Shown in pieces: positions 4,630-7,382 of a stretch of 7,382 nt of DNA. Both the position numbers and the translations under genes were made by a program. The stretch is from Tannerella sp. (lineage in GTDB: Bacteria > Bacteroidota > Bacteroidia > Bacteroidales > Tannerellaceae): contig JAITBC010000382.1 of assembly GCA_031283785.1 (NCBI GenBank), forward strand, positions 1 to 7,382. Direction: 5' to 3'. A model generated the notes under the pieces. The model saw only the letters and a list, made by a program, of their open reading frames with translations. It was not told the origin of the DNA and searched no databases. Each line of letters starts with the position of its first letter. Positions within the stretch are counted from its first letter, which is position 1.

Positions 4630-7382
4630 ATGAAACACACACTTTTAACCGCATCCGTTCTGACAGTCGCCGCTATGCTGTCGGTTTCGGGATGTAAAGA
4701 CAGGTTGGCGGACGATTTTGCTTCGCCGCCCGACAGCATGACTACAGGAGTGTACTGGTATTGGATTAACGACAATATTTCGAAAGAAGGAGTTGTCAGA
4801 GATTTGCAGGCGATGAAACGAGCCGGTATCAACTCCGTGTTTATCGGGAACATTGGCGACCAGCCGACTTCGTATGGGAAAGTGAAACTCTTGTCCGACG
4901 AATGGTGGGAAGTGTTACATGCCGCGATGAAAGCCGCCGGCGAGTTGGATATCGAAGTCGGAATGTTTAACTGTCCGGGATGGAGCCAGTCCGGCGGCCC
5001 GTGGATAAAGCCCGAACAGTCGATGCGGCATCTTGCCTCCTCCGAAACGCTGATAACAGGCGGCGGAAAAGTGAACGTCAAACTGCCGGCGCCGGCGCGT
5101 ACGTCGCACTACAAAGCCTGGAGCAGCACGTATGTCAATGTCGAAGGCAAGAACGACGAGTTTCAGGATGTGCGGACGCTGGCTATTCCCGTGCCGGACG
5201 ACTACCGGCTGAACCTCTTCGACGTACCGGGCGCAAAGGTGAGCGCAACCAACATGCGTACGCCGAACGACGCTCCCGTAAACAATCCGTCGCGCGACAC
5301 GTCGGCGACATCGCCACTGCTCGCAAAATACGTAGCGCCGAAGGGCGATGAGGCCTCTGTCACCGTCAAACTGCCGAAACCGTACGACGCCCGTTCGCTT
5401 GTAATATATCCCGCAGGCAGCTGTAACGGTCAGGTAGAATTACAGGCAAAAGTGAACGGGGAGTTTGTCGCCGTCGTAGCCTGTCCGCTCAAGTCGACGG
5501 TCAGCCCCTTTACCGGATTTACGCCTTTTGCACCTGTCGTCGCAGGATTCGACAAAACGACATCAGACGAATACCGGATCGTTTTCAAGCCTGCCGACGG
5601 TAATGTCGGCATCGGCAAAATCGCTCTTTCGCCTACCGCCGTCCTCGACAAATATCCCGAAAAAACGCTCGGCATAATGTATCAGGGAGCCAATCCTCCA
5701 TGGACGGAATATAAATGGACTTCGGCGCTCGACGTTCCTGCCGCCAACGACGGCGAAACGGCTATCGTTCCGGCAAAAGTCATCGACGTCACCGACAAAA
5801 TGCAGACAGACGGAACGCTCGTCTGGGACGCTCCCGAAGGAAATTGGCTCGTGCTGCGTATGGGGATGCTTCCTAATGGGGCGCTTGTCGGTCCGGTATC
5901 GCCCGAAGGTGAAGGATACGAGATGGACAAGCTAAGCCCCGAATTTATTCAGCATCATTTCGACAGCTTTATCGGCGAAGTGCTGCGCCGTATTCCCGCC
6001 GAAGACCGTAAGACGTTCAGCGTTGTCGTCATGGACAGCTGGGAAAAGGGCGGACAGGATTTTACCGATCATTTCATCGACAGCCTCCGGGCACGTTACG
6101 GTTACGACCCCGTACCTTTCCTGCCGGCGTTGACGGGCTACCTTGCAGGCTCGCCCGAACAGTCCGAACGGTTTTTGTGGGACGTCAGGCAACTGGCTTC
6201 CGAGATGATCGGCAACAGCATATCGCACTTCAATGATATCTTCCATAAGCACGGTCTTCACTCATGGATAGAAAATTACGGCGATTGGGGATTCCCGTCC
6301 GAGCCGCTGCTCTACGGCAGGCATGCCGACCGCTTGGGCGGTGAGTTCTGGCCCGGCAGCAGGGATATGCGTTATATCGACATCGCCGCTTCATGTGCGC
6401 ATGTTTACGACAAAGCCCGCGTGTATGCCGAAGCGTTCACAAGCGGAGCCGGATACCACCTTTATCCTGACGCCCTCAAACAGGAAGGCGATGACGCTTT
6501 TGCCGCAGGAATGACAAGCTGTTGCCTGCATGTGTATATCGAACAGCCTTACGAAGACAAATATCCGGGCATGGAATCGTGGTTTGGAGTGGAGTTCAAC
6601 CGCAAAAACACATGGTTCCCGCATATCGACCTGTTTACCGGTTACCTGAAACGTTGCGGGTTTATGCTCGAACAGGGGCTTCCGGTATCTGACGCGGCAT
6701 ACTTCATCGGCGAAGACGTACCGGCAAACTCCGGCCCCTTCGGTCTAAATCCCAATGCGGCGAAAGACGGCATCAGCGTTCCGGCCCTGCCGAAAGGATA
6801 TCACTTCGACTATGTAAATTCCGATATTATCCTCAACTTCATGTCGGTAAAGGATGGGAATATTGTGTTGCCGCACGGGGTTTCGTATCGCCTGCTTGTG
6901 TTGCCGCCGTTCAAAACAATGCGCCCCGAAGTGTTGAAAGGTATCGAACGTCTACTCGCCGAAGGAGCCGTTGTGCTTGGAGAAGCGCCGGAACGTTCGC
7001 CGAGTTATCAGAACTATCCTGACGCCGACAGGGAACTCTCCGCCCTTGCCGGGAAAATATGGGGCGACAAATCTGCCCGACAACGCTCCTACGGCAAAGG
7101 AAAGGTCCTTTCGGGTATGACGATAGAGGAAGCGTTTACTATGCTCAACATCGCTCCGGACGTGAAGACGGACGCCAAAATAGTCTACGCTCACCGCACA
7201 ACGCCTGATAAAGAGATATACTTTATCTCCAATCAGAGCGAGAATACGATACAAACGTCTCCCGAATTTCGCGTCTCCGGGAAACAGCCCGAACTGTGGA
7301 ACCCCGTCAACGGTAAAAGACGCGTCCTGCCGGCATTCGAAGCGAAAACGGCATCTACCGTCGTTCCTCTGCAATTAGAGCC
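4630..7382 (+). CDS. GH106-like (alpha-L-rhamnosidase family) lipoprotein, 3' end beyond right edge
   Basis: The frame is open from the ATG at 4630 to the window end, 917 codons with no stop. Residues 1-22 are a lipoprotein signal ending VSGC (C22). The rest matches the large GH106 glycoside hydrolases, which release alpha-L-rhamnose from plant or bacterial glycans. Features in order are GVYWYWIND (40-48), NCPGWSQSGGPW (114-125), an inserted beta-rich segment (about 150-390), VMDSWEKGG (467-475), SWIENYGDWG (545-554), LGGEFWPG (569-576), YAEAFTSG (599-606) and a hydrophobic C-terminal beta-domain. E472 and E601 are 129 residues apart, close to the spacing of the catalytic acid and base reported for Bacteroides BT0986 (E461/E593, from memory), so they are the likely catalytic pair. 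Family members usually exceed 1,000 residues, so roughly 100-200 residues are probably missing. The gene is GC-richer than the protease genes. It follows the DUF1080 gene after 98 bases, which suggests one glycoside-degradation unit. Rhamnose specificity is inferred from family membership only. Confidence 0.88.
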   Translation, partial: MKHTLLTASVLTVAAMLSVSGCKDRLADDFASPPDSMTTGVYWYWINDNISKEGVVRDLQAMKRAGINSVFIGNIGDQPTSYGKVKLLSDEWWEVLHAAMKAAGELDIEVGMFNCPGWSQSGGPWIKPEQSMRHLASSETLITGGGKVNVKLPAPARTSHYKAWSSTYVNVEGKNDEFQDVRTLAIPVPDDYRLNLFDVPGAKVSATNMRTPNDAPVNNPSRDTSATSPLLAKYVAPKGDEASVTVKLPKPYDARSLVIYPAGSCNGQVELQAKVNGEFVAVVACPLKSTVSPFTGFTPFAPVVAGFDKTTSDEYRIVFKPADGNVGIGKIALSPTAVLDKYPEKTLGIMYQGANPPWTEYKWTSALDVPAANDGETAIVPAKVIDVTDKMQTDGTLVWDAPEGNWLVLRMGMLPNGALVGPVSPEGEGYEMDKLSPEFIQHHFDSFIGEVLRRIPAEDRKTFSVVVMDSWEKGGQDFTDHFIDSLRARYGYDPVPFLPALTGYLAGSPEQSERFLWDVRQLASEMIGNSISHFNDIFHKHGLHSWIENYGDWGFPSEPLLYGRHADRLGGEFWPGSRDMRYIDIAASCAHVYDKARVYAEAFTSGAGYHLYPDALKQEGDDAFAAGMTSCCLHVYIEQPYEDKYPGMESWFGVEFNRKNTWFPHIDLFTGYLKRCGFMLEQGLPVSDAAYFIGEDVPANSGPFGLNPNAAKDGISVPALPKGYHFDYVNSDIILNFMSVKDGNIVLPHGVSYRLLVLPPFKTMRPEVLKGIERLLAEGAVVLGEAPERSPSYQNYPDADRELSALAGKIWGDKSARQRSYGKGKVLSGMTIEEAFTMLNIAPDVKTDAKIVYAHRTTPDKEIYFISNQSENTIQTSPEFRVSGKQPELWNPVNGKRRVLPAFEAKTASTVVPLQLE

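Noticed and set aside
5085..5096. Perfect 12-bp palindrome GCCGGCGCCGGC
   Set aside because: It falls within coding sequence for a Pro/Ala-rich stretch in GC-rich DNA. Low complexity explains it without a regulatory role.
4980..5351. Plus-strand 123-codon open frame inside the GH106-like gene
   Set aside because: It lies in another frame of a gene with clear family motifs. The Arg-rich composition is typical of a shadow frame in GC-rich coding DNA.
4518..7374. Several minus-strand open frames opposite the GH106-like gene
   Set aside because: All overlap a continuous 917-codon plus-strand frame with ordered GH106 motifs. None shows a signal, domain or promoter.

Overview
The window looks like chromosomal DNA from a member of the Bacteroidetes, probably order Bacteroidales. 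Three things point there. Two promoters match the Bacteroidetes -33 TTTG / -7 TAnnTTTG pattern with 20-21 bp spacers. Annotated starts generally lack Shine-Dalgarno sequences. The exported proteins are typical of the group: a CarboxypepD_reg-like protein, lipoproteins with short lipoboxes, signal peptidase I sites ending in S-Q, a DUF1080 protein and a GH106-like enzyme. The species cannot be named from this sequence.

Layout. (1) Positions 1-791, minus strand: the 5' part of a CarboxypepD_reg-like exported protein, cut by the left edge. (2) Positions 792-986: a divergent intergenic region with a perfect 16-bp palindrome (916-931). It carries back-to-back -33 boxes, giving a strong rightward promoter and a weaker, exactly symmetric leftward one. 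(3) Positions 987-2421, plus strand: a C10 (streptopain-like) cysteine protease gene. It is split by a +1 frame change at a run of ten G (1646-1655) into a lipoprotein/propeptide part and a catalytic part. (4) Positions 2436-3689: a lipoprotein serpin, 14 bp downstream and probably in the same operon, followed by a hairpin-plus-T-run terminator. (5) Positions 3801-3833: a perfect Bacteroidetes promoter driving a DUF1080 (3-keto-glycoside hydrolase-type) secreted protein (3893-4531). (6) Position 4630 to the right edge: a GH106-like (alpha-L-rhamnosidase family) lipoprotein, incomplete at its 3' end.

How the genes may work together. The protease and serpin look like an exported peptidase paired with a surface or periplasmic inhibitor, comparable in logic to protease-inhibitor lipoprotein pairs in Tannerella. 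The G tract could act as an on/off switch for the protease, be a fixed lesion, or be a sequencing error. The serpin start lies outside the split. The DUF1080 and GH106-like genes form a separate small carbohydrate-catabolism unit, plausibly acting on rhamnose-containing or oxidised glycosides. Nothing here indicates a CRISPR array, an IS element, a tRNA or an rRNA. The most interesting points are the phase-variation-like split of a C10 protease next to a serpin, and the symmetric palindromic promoter that controls it.
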